Positions 34,249 through 43,107 of a stretch of 64,000 nucleotides of DNA are shown in pieces; positions within the stretch are counted from its first letter, which is position 1, and every line of letters starts with the position of its first letter. The notes beneath the pieces are model-generated. The model was not told the origin of the DNA. It searched no databases and was given only the letters and a program-made list of their open reading frames with translations. Position numbers and translations under genes: made by a program. The DNA comes from [Mycobacterium] manitobense (GTDB lineage: Bacteria; Actinomycetota; Actinomycetes; Mycobacteriales; Mycobacteriaceae), in the NCBI RefSeq assembly GCF_025821665.1, contig NZ_JACKSJ010000085.1, forward strand, positions 61,518 to 125,517, written 5' to 3'.

Positions 34249-34530
34249 ATGCTCACTGATGTGTGGACTGACTACTGGTGGGTGCTGTTGCCACTGCTGT
34301 ATTTCGCCGTGCTCGTTGTCCTGATTCGCCGCGGTCTGTGGGCGACGGTGGGACAGATGGTCATGTTGGGCTCCCTCTGCGCGCTGATCCTGTACCTACC
34401 GTTCAGCCACCCGCCGATGAGCTATGTCCTGGCCGTGCTCACCGTGCTCGACCTCTTGTTGTTCGTGCAAGTCAACCTTCAACCCCTGTCGAGGGGTCGC
34501 GGACGTCATAGCGGAGCTGCCGAGGGCTGA
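34249..34530 (+). CDS. small three-span membrane protein
   Basis: A 93-residue protein with three hydrophobic spans: about residues 10-25 (YWWVLLPLLYFAVLVVLIRR), 32-50 (TVGQMVMLGSLCALILYLPF) and 57-76 (MSYVLAVLTVLDLLLFVQVN), followed by a basic tail. No family is recognised. It has its own plausible start after GGCGAGGCAGGGCG. It stands in front of the topoisomerase operon with a 164-base gap that probably contains the topoN promoter. Confidence 0.6.
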   Translation: MLTDVWTDYWWVLLPLLYFAVLVVLIRRGLWATVGQMVMLGSLCALILYLPFSHPPMSYVLAVLTVLDLLLFVQVNLQPLSRGRGRHSGAAEG

Positions 34531-34694
34531 GGACGCTTCCAAGGCGTTGATCACGCCGCGGCAGTGGCGGCGGAGCTCTTCGTCCGCGGTGTGGTGCTCC
34601 AGTCGGCTGGCACACCGCCGCGGCTGCGCAAACATGTCCGATACGCCGTTTACGATTCCTGCGGCACACCCGTGGCCGATGGAAGGAACGAGCA

Positions 34695-36728
34695 GTGAGT
34701 TACACCGCCGCCGACATCACCGAGCTCGACGATGTCCAGCACACGCGCCTGCGGCCCGCGGTGAACCTCGGGCTCGACGTGCTCAACACTGCGCTGCGCG
34801 AGTTGGTGGACAACGCGATCGAAGAGGTCGCCGATCCCAGCCACGGCGGGGCACACGTCACGATCACCCTGCATGCCGACGGTTCCGTCAGCGTCGCCGA
34901 CGACGGCCGCGGTCTGCCCGTCGACTCCGACCCCGTGAACGGGAAGAACGGGATCGTCAAGACACTCGGAACCGCACGGGCGGGTGGCAAGTTCTCCGCG
35001 CACACCGACGCCACGAGCACCGGCGCGGGACTGAACGGAATCGGCGCCGCGGCCGCGGTGTTCATCTCCGCGCGAACCGACGTGACCGTCCGCCGTGCCG
35101 GCAAAACCTACCTGCAGAGCTTCGGCGGCGGCTATCCCGGCGTGTTCGAGGGCAAGGAGTTCGACCCGGACGCCCCGTTCACCCGTGCCGACACCCAGAA
35201 GCTGCGCGGCTCCGCCAACCGCAAGCCCGACGCGCACGGGACCACGGTGCGCATCCTGTTCGACCCTGCCGTGGTGCCGGACTCGAGCGTGGACATCAAC
35301 GAGGTGCTGCTGCGGGCGCACGCCGCGGCCCGGATGTCGCCGGGAGTGCACCTGACAGTCACCGACGAGGGCTGGCCCGGCGAGGAGGTCCGGCCCGAGC
35401 TGACCGAACCGTTCACCGGCCCGTGGGGCACCGACACTCTCCTGGATCTCATGTGCACTGCCGGAGGCACGCCCGTTCCCGGCGTGCGCGCGGCGGTGGA
35501 GGGCCGCGGCGAGTACACCACCGGGCGCGGCGCGACTCCCTTCCGCTGGTCTATGACGGCCGGGCCCGCCGAGCCGGCCACCGTCGCCGCGTTCTGCAAC
35601 ACCGTGCGAACGCCCGGCGGTGGCTCGCACCTGAACGCTGCGGTGAAGGGGCTGTCCGAAGCACTCGCCGACCGCGCCTCGCGAATGCGCGATCTGGGCC
35701 TGGCCAAAGGCGAGGACGGCCCGGAGGCCCAGGACTTCGCCGCGGTGACCGCGCTGGCCGTGGACACCCGCGCGCCCGATGTGTCATGGGACTCGCAGGC
35801 CAAGACCGCGGTGTCCTCGCGGTCGCTGAACGTCGCGATGGTTCCGGATGTGGCACGCAGCGTGACCATCTGGGCGGCCAACCCCGGCAACGGCGACGCG
35901 GTGGCGTTGTGGACCAAAATGGCGCTCGAGGCGGCCCGCGCTCGGCGCAGCGCCGAAGGCGCCAAGGCCCGGTCCCGGGCGGCGTCGAAGGCGAAGGGCC
36001 TCGGAACCAATCTGTCGCTGCCGCCGAAGCTCCTACCCAGCCGGGAGACCGGCCGCGGGTCCGGAGCCGAGTTGTTCCTGTGCGAGGGCGACTCGGCACT
36101 GGGCACCATCAAGGCGGCGCGCGACGCCACCTTCCAGGCGGCCTTTCCGCTGAAGGGCAAGCCGCCCAACGTCTACGGCTTCACCCTGAGCAAGGCCAGA
36201 GTCAAGGACGAGTTCGACTCCATCGAGCGGATCCTGGGCTGCGGGGTGCGTGACAACTGCGATCCGGAATCGTGCCGCTACGACCGCATCTTGTTCGCCT
36301 CGGACGCCGATCCCGACGGCGGCAACATCAACTCGAGCCTCATCTCGATGTTCCTGGACTTCTACCGCCCACTCGTCAAGGCCGGGATGATCTACGTGAC
36401 ATTGCCACCGCTGTTCGTCGTCAAGGACGGCCAGCAGCGGATCTACTGCCAGGACGAATCCGAACGCGACGCCGCCGTCGCACAGATGAAGGCCAACTCC
36501 AAACGCAAGGTGGAGGTCCAGCGGAACAAGGGGCTCGGCGAGATGGACGCCGACGACTTCTGGAACACCGTGCTGGATCCGCAGCGGCGCACCGTGATCC
36601 GAGTGCACCTCGACGACGGCGACCCGAAGCTGCACCACACTCTGTTCGGCGGACCGCCAGAGGGCCGGCGGACGTGGATGGCCGATGTGGCCTCGCGCAT
36701 CGACACCGCTGCTCTGGACCTCGAGTAG
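34695..36728 (+). CDS. topoN: type II topoisomerase subunit, GyrB/ParE-like (TopoN-like)
   Basis: A 677-residue GHKL ATPase/TOPRIM subunit. ATP-binding residues are Glu36 and Asn40 (RELVDNAIEEV), ADDGRGLPVD at about 68-77, and GAGLNGIGAAAA in the ATP lid. The TOPRIM part has FLCEGDSALG (EGDSA at about 464) and SDADPDGG with three metal-binding Asp at about 537-541; the end has GLGEMDADDFW. The M. smegmatis TopoN/TopoM pair, described as an atypical type II enzyme, has this arrangement, so it is named after that. The GyrA-like gene starts 9 bases downstream. The housekeeping gyrB lies elsewhere (near dnaA in mycobacteria). Confidence 0.92.
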   Translation: MSYTAADITELDDVQHTRLRPAVNLGLDVLNTALRELVDNAIEEVADPSHGGAHVTITLHADGSVSVADDGRGLPVDSDPVNGKNGIVKTLGTARAGGKFSAHTDATSTGAGLNGIGAAAAVFISARTDVTVRRAGKTYLQSFGGGYPGVFEGKEFDPDAPFTRADTQKLRGSANRKPDAHGTTVRILFDPAVVPDSSVDINEVLLRAHAAARMSPGVHLTVTDEGWPGEEVRPELTEPFTGPWGTDTLLDLMCTAGGTPVPGVRAAVEGRGEYTTGRGATPFRWSMTAGPAEPATVAAFCNTVRTPGGGSHLNAAVKGLSEALADRASRMRDLGLAKGEDGPEAQDFAAVTALAVDTRAPDVSWDSQAKTAVSSRSLNVAMVPDVARSVTIWAANPGNGDAVALWTKMALEAARARRSAEGAKARSRAASKAKGLGTNLSLPPKLLPSRETGRGSGAELFLCEGDSALGTIKAARDATFQAAFPLKGKPPNVYGFTLSKARVKDEFDSIERILGCGVRDNCDPESCRYDRILFASDADPDGGNINSSLISMFLDFYRPLVKAGMIYVTLPPLFVVKDGQQRIYCQDESERDAAVAQMKANSKRKVEVQRNKGLGEMDADDFWNTVLDPQRRTVIRVHLDDGDPKLHHTLFGGPPEGRRTWMADVASRIDTAALDLE

Positions 36729-36737
36729 GAGTACAAC

Positions 36738-38867
36738 GTGACCGCCATCATCGAGCAGAATCCCGACCTGGTGCTCGACCAGAGCGCCGACGACTACTGG
36801 AACCACTACCAGCTCACCTTCGCCCTCTACAGCGTCAGTGACCGCGCGATCCCATCCGCCTTCGACGGTCTCAAGCCGGGGCAGCGCCGTCTGCTGTATC
36901 AGATGTACGACTCCAGACTGCTGCCCGGAAACAAGCCGCAGAAGTCCTCCAAGGTGTGCTCGGCCGTCACCGGCAATCTGCACCCACATGGCGGTGCCTC
37001 GATGTACGGGGCCGCGGCGCTGATGGCCGCCGAGTTCCAGCGCGTGAAGGTCATCGACGGGCAGGGTGCCTTTCCGCGCATCCAGGGCGACATCCCCGCG
37101 GCGGACCGCTACACCGAGATGCGGTTGTCGGCGCCGGGCGCGGCACTGACCGCCGAACTCGCAGACCACGCGGTGCCGATGGTCTCCACGTTCGACGGCG
37201 AATGGATCGAGCCGACGGTATTGCCGGCGCAGTGGCCGGTGCTGCTGTGCAACGGTGCCGTCGGCATCGCCGAGGGCTGGGCCACCAAGGTGCCCGCACA
37301 CAATCCGCGCGAGATCATGGCAGCCTGCCGAGCACTGCTGAAGACCCCGAACATGACCGACGACAGATTGGTCAAACTCATTCCCGGCCCCGACTGGGGC
37401 TGCGGCGCCAGCGTGGTCGGCGCCAACGGGCTGCGGGAGTACATCACCACCGGCCGTGGCTTGTTCACCGTGCGCGGCACGGTCTCGGTGGACGGCAAGA
37501 ACGTCATCGTCACCGAGCTACCACCGGGCGTGGCGAGCCAGACCGTGCAGGAACGGATCCGGGCGCTGGTCGAGTCCGGCGAGCTGTCCGGCGTGGCCGA
37601 CATGTCGGACTTGACCGACCGGCGCAACGGCCTACGGATCGTGGTCACCGCCAAGCGCGGTCACAGCGCCGAGCAGATCCGTGAACAGCTGCTCGCCCTG
37701 ACGCCGCTGGAAGGCTCGTTCGCCGCCAGTCTGGTCGCGCTCGACGAGAACCGGGTTCCGCGCTGGTGGTCGGTGCGTGAGCTGATCGCCGCGTTCCTGT
37801 CGTTGCGCGATTCGGTTGTGCTGCACCGCAGCCAGTACCGGCTGGAGAAGGTCACCGCGCGCCGCCACCTGGTCGCGGGCCTGATGAAGATCCATCTCGA
37901 CATCGATACCGCCGTCGCGATCATTCGTAGCTCCGACACCGTCGACGAGGCACGGCACGGACTGCAGGAGCGGTTCGCGATCGACACCGAACAGGCCGAT
38001 TACGTTCTGGCGCTGCAGCTGCGCCGGCTGACGAAGCTCGACGTCATCGAGTTGCAGGCCGAAGCGGAGAAGCTGGACGCCGAATTCGTCGAACTCACCG
38101 AGCTGGTGTCGAATCCCGATGCGCGGCGGGTGGTGATCGACCAGGAGCTGGTGGAGACGGCGAAACTGTTCAAGGGGCCTGAATTCGACCGTCGCACCGT
38201 GCTCGATGTCGACGCCACACCGACGGTGTCCGGGTCTGACGAGGACGGCTCCCGTGAGCGGAAGGTCAACACCGCCTGGCGACTCGATGACCGCGGCGTG
38301 TTCTCCGACCGGCACGGAGAGCTGCTCACCTCGGGGCTGGGCTGGGCGGTGTGGACCGACGGTCGGGTGAAGTTCACCAACGGGAACGGTCTGCCGTTCA
38401 AGATCCGCGACATCCCGGTGGCACCGGACATCACCGGGCTGGTGCAGTCAGGGGTCCTCGCACCCGGTTCGCATCTGGCATTGGTGACGCGACGCGGAAA
38501 GGTGCTGCGGATCGATCCCGCCGCGGTCAATCCCCAGGGCGCTGCCGGCAACGGCGTGGCCGGAGTGAAGTTGGCCGCGGATGGCGACGAGGTGATCGCC
38601 GCGCTGCCGCTCACGTGCGAGAACGGCGAGGCCATCCTGTCGATCTCCGAGAAGGGCTGGAAGGTCACCGAAGTCGCCGACATCCCGGTGAAGGGCCGTG
38701 GCGGCGCCGGCGTCGGATTCCACCCGTTCGTCGGCGGCGAGACCGCGCTGCTGGCGGCTGCGGTCTCCGCGACCGGATACGTGCGCGGCAAGCGGGCGGT
38801 GCGAGCCGAGAAGCGTGCCAAGGCCTCGGTCAAGGGTTCCGGCAGCGACGTGACGCCTGCGGGGTAA
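36738..38867 (+). CDS. topoM: type II topoisomerase subunit, GyrA/ParC-like (TopoM-like)
   Basis: A 709-residue DNA breakage/reunion subunit. The catalytic Tyr is 125 in AADRYTEMRLS. The quinolone-pocket helix reads HPHGGASMYGAA (82-93); GyrA has Asp where this protein has Gly86 and Gly91. The N-terminal 500 residues are the winged-helix and tower core; the last ~200 form a short beta-pinwheel. The GyrA-box motif Q(R/K)RGG(R/K)G that is needed for negative supercoiling is replaced by KGRGGAG, so relaxation, decatenation or another activity is likelier. GTG 36738 has AGGAG 6 bases upstream. Confidence 0.92.
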   Translation: MTAIIEQNPDLVLDQSADDYWNHYQLTFALYSVSDRAIPSAFDGLKPGQRRLLYQMYDSRLLPGNKPQKSSKVCSAVTGNLHPHGGASMYGAAALMAAEFQRVKVIDGQGAFPRIQGDIPAADRYTEMRLSAPGAALTAELADHAVPMVSTFDGEWIEPTVLPAQWPVLLCNGAVGIAEGWATKVPAHNPREIMAACRALLKTPNMTDDRLVKLIPGPDWGCGASVVGANGLREYITTGRGLFTVRGTVSVDGKNVIVTELPPGVASQTVQERIRALVESGELSGVADMSDLTDRRNGLRIVVTAKRGHSAEQIREQLLALTPLEGSFAASLVALDENRVPRWWSVRELIAAFLSLRDSVVLHRSQYRLEKVTARRHLVAGLMKIHLDIDTAVAIIRSSDTVDEARHGLQERFAIDTEQADYVLALQLRRLTKLDVIELQAEAEKLDAEFVELTELVSNPDARRVVIDQELVETAKLFKGPEFDRRTVLDVDATPTVSGSDEDGSRERKVNTAWRLDDRGVFSDRHGELLTSGLGWAVWTDGRVKFTNGNGLPFKIRDIPVAPDITGLVQSGVLAPGSHLALVTRRGKVLRIDPAAVNPQGAAGNGVAGVKLAADGDEVIAALPLTCENGEAILSISEKGWKVTEVADIPVKGRGGAGVGFHPFVGGETALLAAAVSATGYVRGKRAVRAEKRAKASVKGSGSDVTPAG

Positions 38868-38934
38868 AGCTCGCCGGCAAGCGATCGCGGTCGATCTCGT
38901 GCTGTCGGCACTGCGCCCGGCTACCGTCGACCGG

Positions 38935-40446
38935 GTGACGGTGTCACGCTCGCGCCTTGCCCGGCTCTTCGCGGTTGGAACCGTGGTGTGCACTTTCGCT
39001 GCGGCCCCGGCATGCGGACATACTGCGTCTCCACCGCCCGGCACCGGCACACCGAGGACGACCGCTCCGACTACCCCGTCGCCGGCACCCGCCGTCGCTG
39101 ATGTGACTCCGACCGGAGACTTCTCCCCCGTCTCCCGGCTCATCGAAGACGCCGTCGCGGCGCGGCGGCTACCCGGCGCCGTCGTCCAGGTCGGACACGA
39201 AGGCAAGATCGTCTTCCGCCAGGCCTTCGGCTCGCGCAAGCTTGCCGGCGAACCGGGGCTGGACGGGTCACCCGCCCCGGCGGAGCCGATGACCGAGGAC
39301 ACCATCTTCGACCTGGCCTCGTTGACGAAGAGCCTCGCGACCTCGACCGCCGTCATGCAGCTCCACGAAGAAGGCCGGGTTCGGATCGACGAACCGGTGC
39401 AGGCGTACCTTCCCGACTTCAACCCGGCCGACGATCCGCGCCGCGCGCAGGTCACTCTGCGCATGTTGCTCACCCATACTTCGGGCATAGCGGGGGACCT
39501 GAGCCTGGACGGTCCGTGGGGTCTGGACAAGGCCGACAAGGCGGAGGGCGTTCGCCGTGCGCTCGCCGCGTGGGTGGTCTCTACTCCCGGAGAACGCTTC
39601 CACTACTCCGACATCAACTTCATCATCCTGGGCGCGCTGCTGGAGAAGATCACCGGCGAGCCCGAAGATGTCTACGTTGAGCACAACGTGTTCGGACCAC
39701 TGGGGATGTCAGACACCTACTACCTCCCGGCCACCAAAGCGTGCGGCCCACACCGGATCCGGGGTACGGCGATCGCCCTGGATCCCCGGGGACCGACGGT
39801 GGGGAGTTGCCCGGCGGATGCGTGGAGCACCGACTTGCTGGCGCGCATCGCACCGACAGCTCTCGACGAGGACACTCCGGGCATCAACCCCGACTATGGT
39901 CACCCGCTTCGCGGGACCGTGCACGACCCGACGGCACGCCGCATGGGCGGGGTGGCCGGGAGCGCCGGAGTGTTCACGACGGTGCACGACGTGGGCCTCT
40001 ACGCGCAGGCGCTTCTCGACCGGCTCGCCGACCGCCCGAGCACCTTTCCGCTGAGGCAGGCGAGCGTGCAGATGATGACGACTCCGCAGCAACCCGGGCA
40101 CCATGCCGGGCAGGTCCAGGCGGCGAACGAGGCCACCGAAACGGTCTTCACCACAACAGATCAACTGCTGGCTGCGCACTACCCGGCGATACCGGGACAT
40201 GATCTGCGCGGCTTCGGCTGGGACATCGACACTGCCCACTCGAGACCACGCGGCGCCGTCTTTCCCATCGGTAGCTTCGGCCACACCGGGTTCACCGGAG
40301 TCACGTTGTGGATGGATCCGGGGTCTGACACCTACGTGATCGTCCTCGCGAATGTGATCCATCAGCGCGGCGGTCCACCGATTGCCAAACTGAGCGGTTA
40401 CGTGGCCACCGAGACCGCACGTGCCCTCCATCTTTACGGCACCTAG
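38935..40446 (+). CDS. class C beta-lactamase-like serine hydrolase, exported
   Basis: A 503-residue protein with an N-terminal hydrophobic signal (LARLFAVGTVVCTFAAAPAC) ending in a degenerate lipobox or AxA cleavage site, a Pro/Thr-rich linker, and a beta-lactamase/DD-peptidase/esterase-type domain. The nucleophile S-x-x-K is in FDLASLTKSLATS near residue 130; the Tyr motif is YSD in FHYSDINF (class C enzymes have YxN); the third box is HTG in GSFGHTGFTGV. Peptidase or esterase activity is plausible. The start is uncertain; GTG 38935 is given, and no strong ribosome-binding sequence is seen. Confidence 0.85.
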   Translation: MTVSRSRLARLFAVGTVVCTFAAAPACGHTASPPPGTGTPRTTAPTTPSPAPAVADVTPTGDFSPVSRLIEDAVAARRLPGAVVQVGHEGKIVFRQAFGSRKLAGEPGLDGSPAPAEPMTEDTIFDLASLTKSLATSTAVMQLHEEGRVRIDEPVQAYLPDFNPADDPRRAQVTLRMLLTHTSGIAGDLSLDGPWGLDKADKAEGVRRALAAWVVSTPGERFHYSDINFIILGALLEKITGEPEDVYVEHNVFGPLGMSDTYYLPATKACGPHRIRGTAIALDPRGPTVGSCPADAWSTDLLARIAPTALDEDTPGINPDYGHPLRGTVHDPTARRMGGVAGSAGVFTTVHDVGLYAQALLDRLADRPSTFPLRQASVQMMTTPQQPGHHAGQVQAANEATETVFTTTDQLLAAHYPAIPGHDLRGFGWDIDTAHSRPRGAVFPIGSFGHTGFTGVTLWMDPGSDTYVIVLANVIHQRGGPPIAKLSGYVATETARALHLYGT

Positions 40447-40573
40447 GTCGGACTCCTCGTCGTGTTGTCTTCACATGCTGCTGCGGATTGATCCGTCGGC
40501 TCCGCGCGTCCCCTCGGGGCAACGAACTGGCCGCCGCGCCGATGATGAGCTCAAATCACAGCTGTCACATTGG

Positions 40574-40579
40574 TAACAT
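40574..40579 (+). promoter_or_regulatory. -10 element of a probable leaderless promoter
   Basis: TAACAT ends 6 bases before the GTG start of the DUF1906 gene, which places the transcription start at or next to the start codon, a common mycobacterial arrangement. Confidence 0.5.
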
Positions 40580-40585
40580 CGCCTC

Positions 40586-41353
40586 GTGTCGATCTCCCGG
40601 CGTGACGCACTGCGCTACGCCATCGGGGCGTCGGCGCTGGCCGGACTCGGTGCGGCAACCGGTGCCGGCGCACCGACGGCGGCGGCCGCCGCTCCGACGC
40701 TGATCGACTTCGCCATGCGTCAGATCCCGGCCCGGGACATCCGGGCCGCCGGCCACGCCGGGGTGATCAACTACGTCTCGACCTCGCGGCCGGGCTCGTC
40801 GTTCGGCGCCAAGCCGATCACCCTGCCGTATGCGCAGTCGCTGAACGCCGCCGGACTGGTCATCGTCAGCAACTACCAGTACGGCAAGCCGGGCGGGACA
40901 GCGCCATCGGACTTTACCCGCGGGTACGCCGGAGGCGTCGCCGACGCGCGCACCGCGTGGCAGCTCCACACCGCTGCGGGCGGCGGCCGGAGCGCCCCGA
41001 TATTCTTCAGCGTCGACGACGACATCGACCGCGAGACATGGAACAGGCTGGCGCTGCCGTGGTTTCGCGGGATCAATTCGGTGATCGGAGAGCTGCGTAC
41101 CGGGATCTACGCCGGTATCAGACCGTGCCAATGGGCGGCCGCCGACGGTGTGATCGGAAGATCGAAGTCACCCGGCAAAGTGTGGGCGTGGCAGACCCGG
41201 TCCTGGTCGAACGGTCAGATCTACCCCGGCGCGGTTCTCTACCAGCGCATCATCGACACCGCCTCGAATCCGGGTCCGGTGGTCGGCGGCATCCGCGTCG
41301 ACGTCAACGACGTACTGGCGCAGGACTGCGGTCAGTGGAATCTGCATCCGTGA
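40586..41353 (+). CDS. Tat-exported DUF1906 glycoside-hydrolase-like protein (Rv2525c-like)
   Basis: A 255-residue protein with a twin-arginine signal: SISRRDALRYAIGASALAGL with the RR pair and an Ala-rich end near residue 36. The mature domain is DUF1906, a TIM-barrel glycoside-hydrolase-like fold, with APIFFSVDDDIDRETWNRLA carrying the Asp residues of the fold and GIYAGIRPCQWAAADGVI. M. tuberculosis Rv2525c is the best known member and affects cell wall properties. GTG 40586 follows a -10 box, so the mRNA is probably leaderless. Three bases separate it from the convergent coiled-coil gene. Confidence 0.88.
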   Translation: MSISRRDALRYAIGASALAGLGAATGAGAPTAAAAAPTLIDFAMRQIPARDIRAAGHAGVINYVSTSRPGSSFGAKPITLPYAQSLNAAGLVIVSNYQYGKPGGTAPSDFTRGYAGGVADARTAWQLHTAAGGGRSAPIFFSVDDDIDRETWNRLALPWFRGINSVIGELRTGIYAGIRPCQWAAADGVIGRSKSPGKVWAWQTRSWSNGQIYPGAVLYQRIIDTASNPGPVVGGIRVDVNDVLAQDCGQWNLHP

Positions 41354-41356
41354 GGT

Positions 41357-42460
41357 CTAGCGACGTGGCGTCGTGGTGATGTGCACGTGGTCGTAGTGGC
41401 CGTAACCCGAGGCCTGCGGACCGGCCGGCGTGTAATACGTGCCGCGCCAGATCACATCCTGTAACCCGAACCGGCCGGCATTGCTCATCGCGAAGGCGAG
41501 GATCTGGTCGCCGAGCGCGATGCCCTCGGGGCTCTCGGGGTTGGGGATCATGATGTCGATCGCCAGGCCGCTGGGATGCCACGGCTTCGAGTCCGGCCGA
41601 ACTCCGTCGATCTCGGCGATCTGGGGGAACTGCTGGCTGACGGCCCTGGCGGCCAGGACGGTGTTGGGCTGCAACCCGGCCTCCGACGCGACGCCGACGG
41701 GCAGTGCCTCCGGGATCTCCGGGACGACAGCCGCAGGGGGTGGAGCCACGTCGCCGGGAGGCACGCCCGGCGGCGCGGCGATCGGCGGAGCGGGCACGGT
41801 CGGTGGAGGCGCGCTGTCGATGATCGCTCGCTGCTGCGGTGTCAGCGCCGCGTACTGTGCCTCCGCGGCGGCGATCTGGCGCAGCAGTTCGCTCAACTTG
41901 GCCTGCAGTTCTGCGCGCACTTCGGCGGCCTTCTCGGCCGCGGCAGTGGCGTCGGCAGCCGACCTCTCCGACGCCTGGGCGGCGGTGGCCGCACGCTCAC
42001 GGGCTGCCTGGAACGCCTTCATCTGATCGGCGATGGTCGAGCCGACCGTCCGTTGCAGCGACAACTGATCGATCAGCTGTTGGGGCGAGGTTGCGGACAG
42101 GACCGCCGCCATCTGACCGTCACGCCCACTCATGTAGTTCATCGCCGCGATCCGGTCGGCGGCGGATTGAAGCGGCTGCAGCTGGGTGTTCGCGACCTCC
42201 AGGGCCGCCAGGTCGGCGCGGTGGCGGTCGGTGGCGGCGGCCTGCTCAGCCAGTCTGGCGTCGGAATCGCGCTGGGCCGATGTGACGGCCTCACGGGTTC
42301 TCAGGGCCTGCTGGGACAACTCGTTGAGCTCGGACAACGCGTCGGCCGCCGGGTCGGCGTTGACGCCCGCCATCGACATGGCCAGCACCAGGACCGCGGT
42401 CGCCACTCCGCACACTGTTCGCCGAAGGAGGTCACGCACCCCGGTCACGCGGATTGTCAC
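41357..42460 (-). CDS. secreted coiled-coil protein with peptidase-like C-terminal domain
   Basis: A 367-residue exported protein. The signal peptide (RRTVCGVATAVLVLAMSMAG, cut after ADPA-type region) leads into a long Ala/Gln/Glu-rich coiled coil (about residues 38-205) like that of RipA-type mycobacterial cell-wall proteins, then a Pro-rich linker, and a C-terminal domain with WHPSGLAIDIMIPNPESPEG and a final GYGHYDHVHITTTPRR; the His/Asp pattern resembles D-Ala-D-Ala carboxypeptidase/ARB_07466-like domains that may bind zinc. GTG 42460 has AAGGA close upstream. A cell-wall binding or remodelling role is likely by architecture. Confidence 0.82.
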   Translation of the reverse strand: MTIRVTGVRDLLRRTVCGVATAVLVLAMSMAGVNADPAADALSELNELSQQALRTREAVTSAQRDSDARLAEQAAATDRHRADLAALEVANTQLQPLQSAADRIAAMNYMSGRDGQMAAVLSATSPQQLIDQLSLQRTVGSTIADQMKAFQAARERAATAAQASERSAADATAAAEKAAEVRAELQAKLSELLRQIAAAEAQYAALTPQQRAIIDSAPPPTVPAPPIAAPPGVPPGDVAPPPAAVVPEIPEALPVGVASEAGLQPNTVLAARAVSQQFPQIAEIDGVRPDSKPWHPSGLAIDIMIPNPESPEGIALGDQILAFAMSNAGRFGLQDVIWRGTYYTPAGPQASGYGHYDHVHITTTPRR

Positions 42461-42810
42461 GATCCTTCGGTTGAGGACTGATCTTGGCCTGGCTCTCGCG
42501 GGCAAGGGTACGAACTGACACCGACGATGTCTACTCCGGAGTGGTGCGGTGGCCGACTGACCAGCACCGCCCCACGTGTCTGGTCACGTGCCCGAGTACA
42601 GGTCACCGCTCGGCTCCGACGCCCTGGGTCACGACCTGCGGCGCCCGCATTGTGTGGTGGTAGGAGAGCCGCCGGACGGGCTGAATGCGCGCCGGCCACC
42701 ACACATTCATCGAAGCACCTGCGCTACCGGTTGGGGCGCATTGCTGGACTCACCGGCTACGACCTCCGATACCCCCGCTCGTTGACCGGCGGCTCGGCGC
42801 AACGGCATCG
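42461..42810. other. 350-base gap with a regulator fossil
   Basis: No intact gene is visible. Bases 42679-42786 hold a broken PucR-type helix-turn-helix on the plus strand (separate entry). The rest should hold the promoter of the minus-strand coiled-coil gene; no clear promoter or terminator was recognised. Confidence 0.6.
42679..42786 (+). pseudogene. fossil of a PucR-type regulator C-terminus
   Basis: Two frames together encode the recognition helix and end of a PucR/CdaR-type regulator. The first reads NARRPPHIHRST; after a one-base loss at about 42717 (ACC CTG has become AC CTG) the second continues LRYRLGRIAGLTGYDLRYP. Family members read HIHRSTLRYRLGRIAELTGYDL at this point. Only about 35 residues remain recognisable; sequence upstream has decayed too far to follow and the downstream part runs into the ABM gene. 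It appears to be the end of a gene that once filled this gap. Confidence 0.7.
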
Positions 42811-43107
42811 TCAGAGCTTGTTGGCGATGACGTCAAGCTTGCTGATGTCGGGTGGGGAGGCGAAGAGCTCGTCGGCCTTCTCCGCAAGGGCCTTTCCGAC
42901 GGGCCCGCCAAGATGCGTCTCGCGTGCCTCCTCGTCCGGGAACGCGTCGATGATGCCGAACGTCGACGGGCCGAACCGAACCGCGAACCATGGTTTCGTG
43001 CCGGGTTCCTGCTCGACCAGCGGCAGCGCCGAAAGCAGAAACTCCTCGACTGCGTCCTCTTTGCCGGGCTTGGCCTCAATCCGTACCAGCAATGCCTTTG
43101 TCGCCAT
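42811..43107 (-). CDS. ABM-domain (antibiotic biosynthesis monooxygenase-like) protein
   Basis: A 98-residue dimeric alpha/beta barrel protein: TKALLVRIEAKPGKEDAVEE followed by LVEQEPGTKPWFAVRFGPST and FGIIDAFPDEEARETHLGG, the pattern of ABM/YgiN-like quinol monooxygenases and of stress-related dimeric proteins. The catalytic role is not assured for this group. Start ATG 43107 has GAGAGG 10 bases before it; the longer open frame upstream is not protein-like. It overlaps the end of the PucR fossil region. Confidence 0.83.
   Translation of the reverse strand: MATKALLVRIEAKPGKEDAVEEFLLSALPLVEQEPGTKPWFAVRFGPSTFGIIDAFPDEEARETHLGGPVGKALAEKADELFASPPDISKLDVIANKL

Noticed and set aside
38899..38934. 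Longer start for the beta-lactamase-like protein.
   Set aside because: The added residues precede a normal signal peptide; GTG 38935 gives a conventional exported N-terminus.
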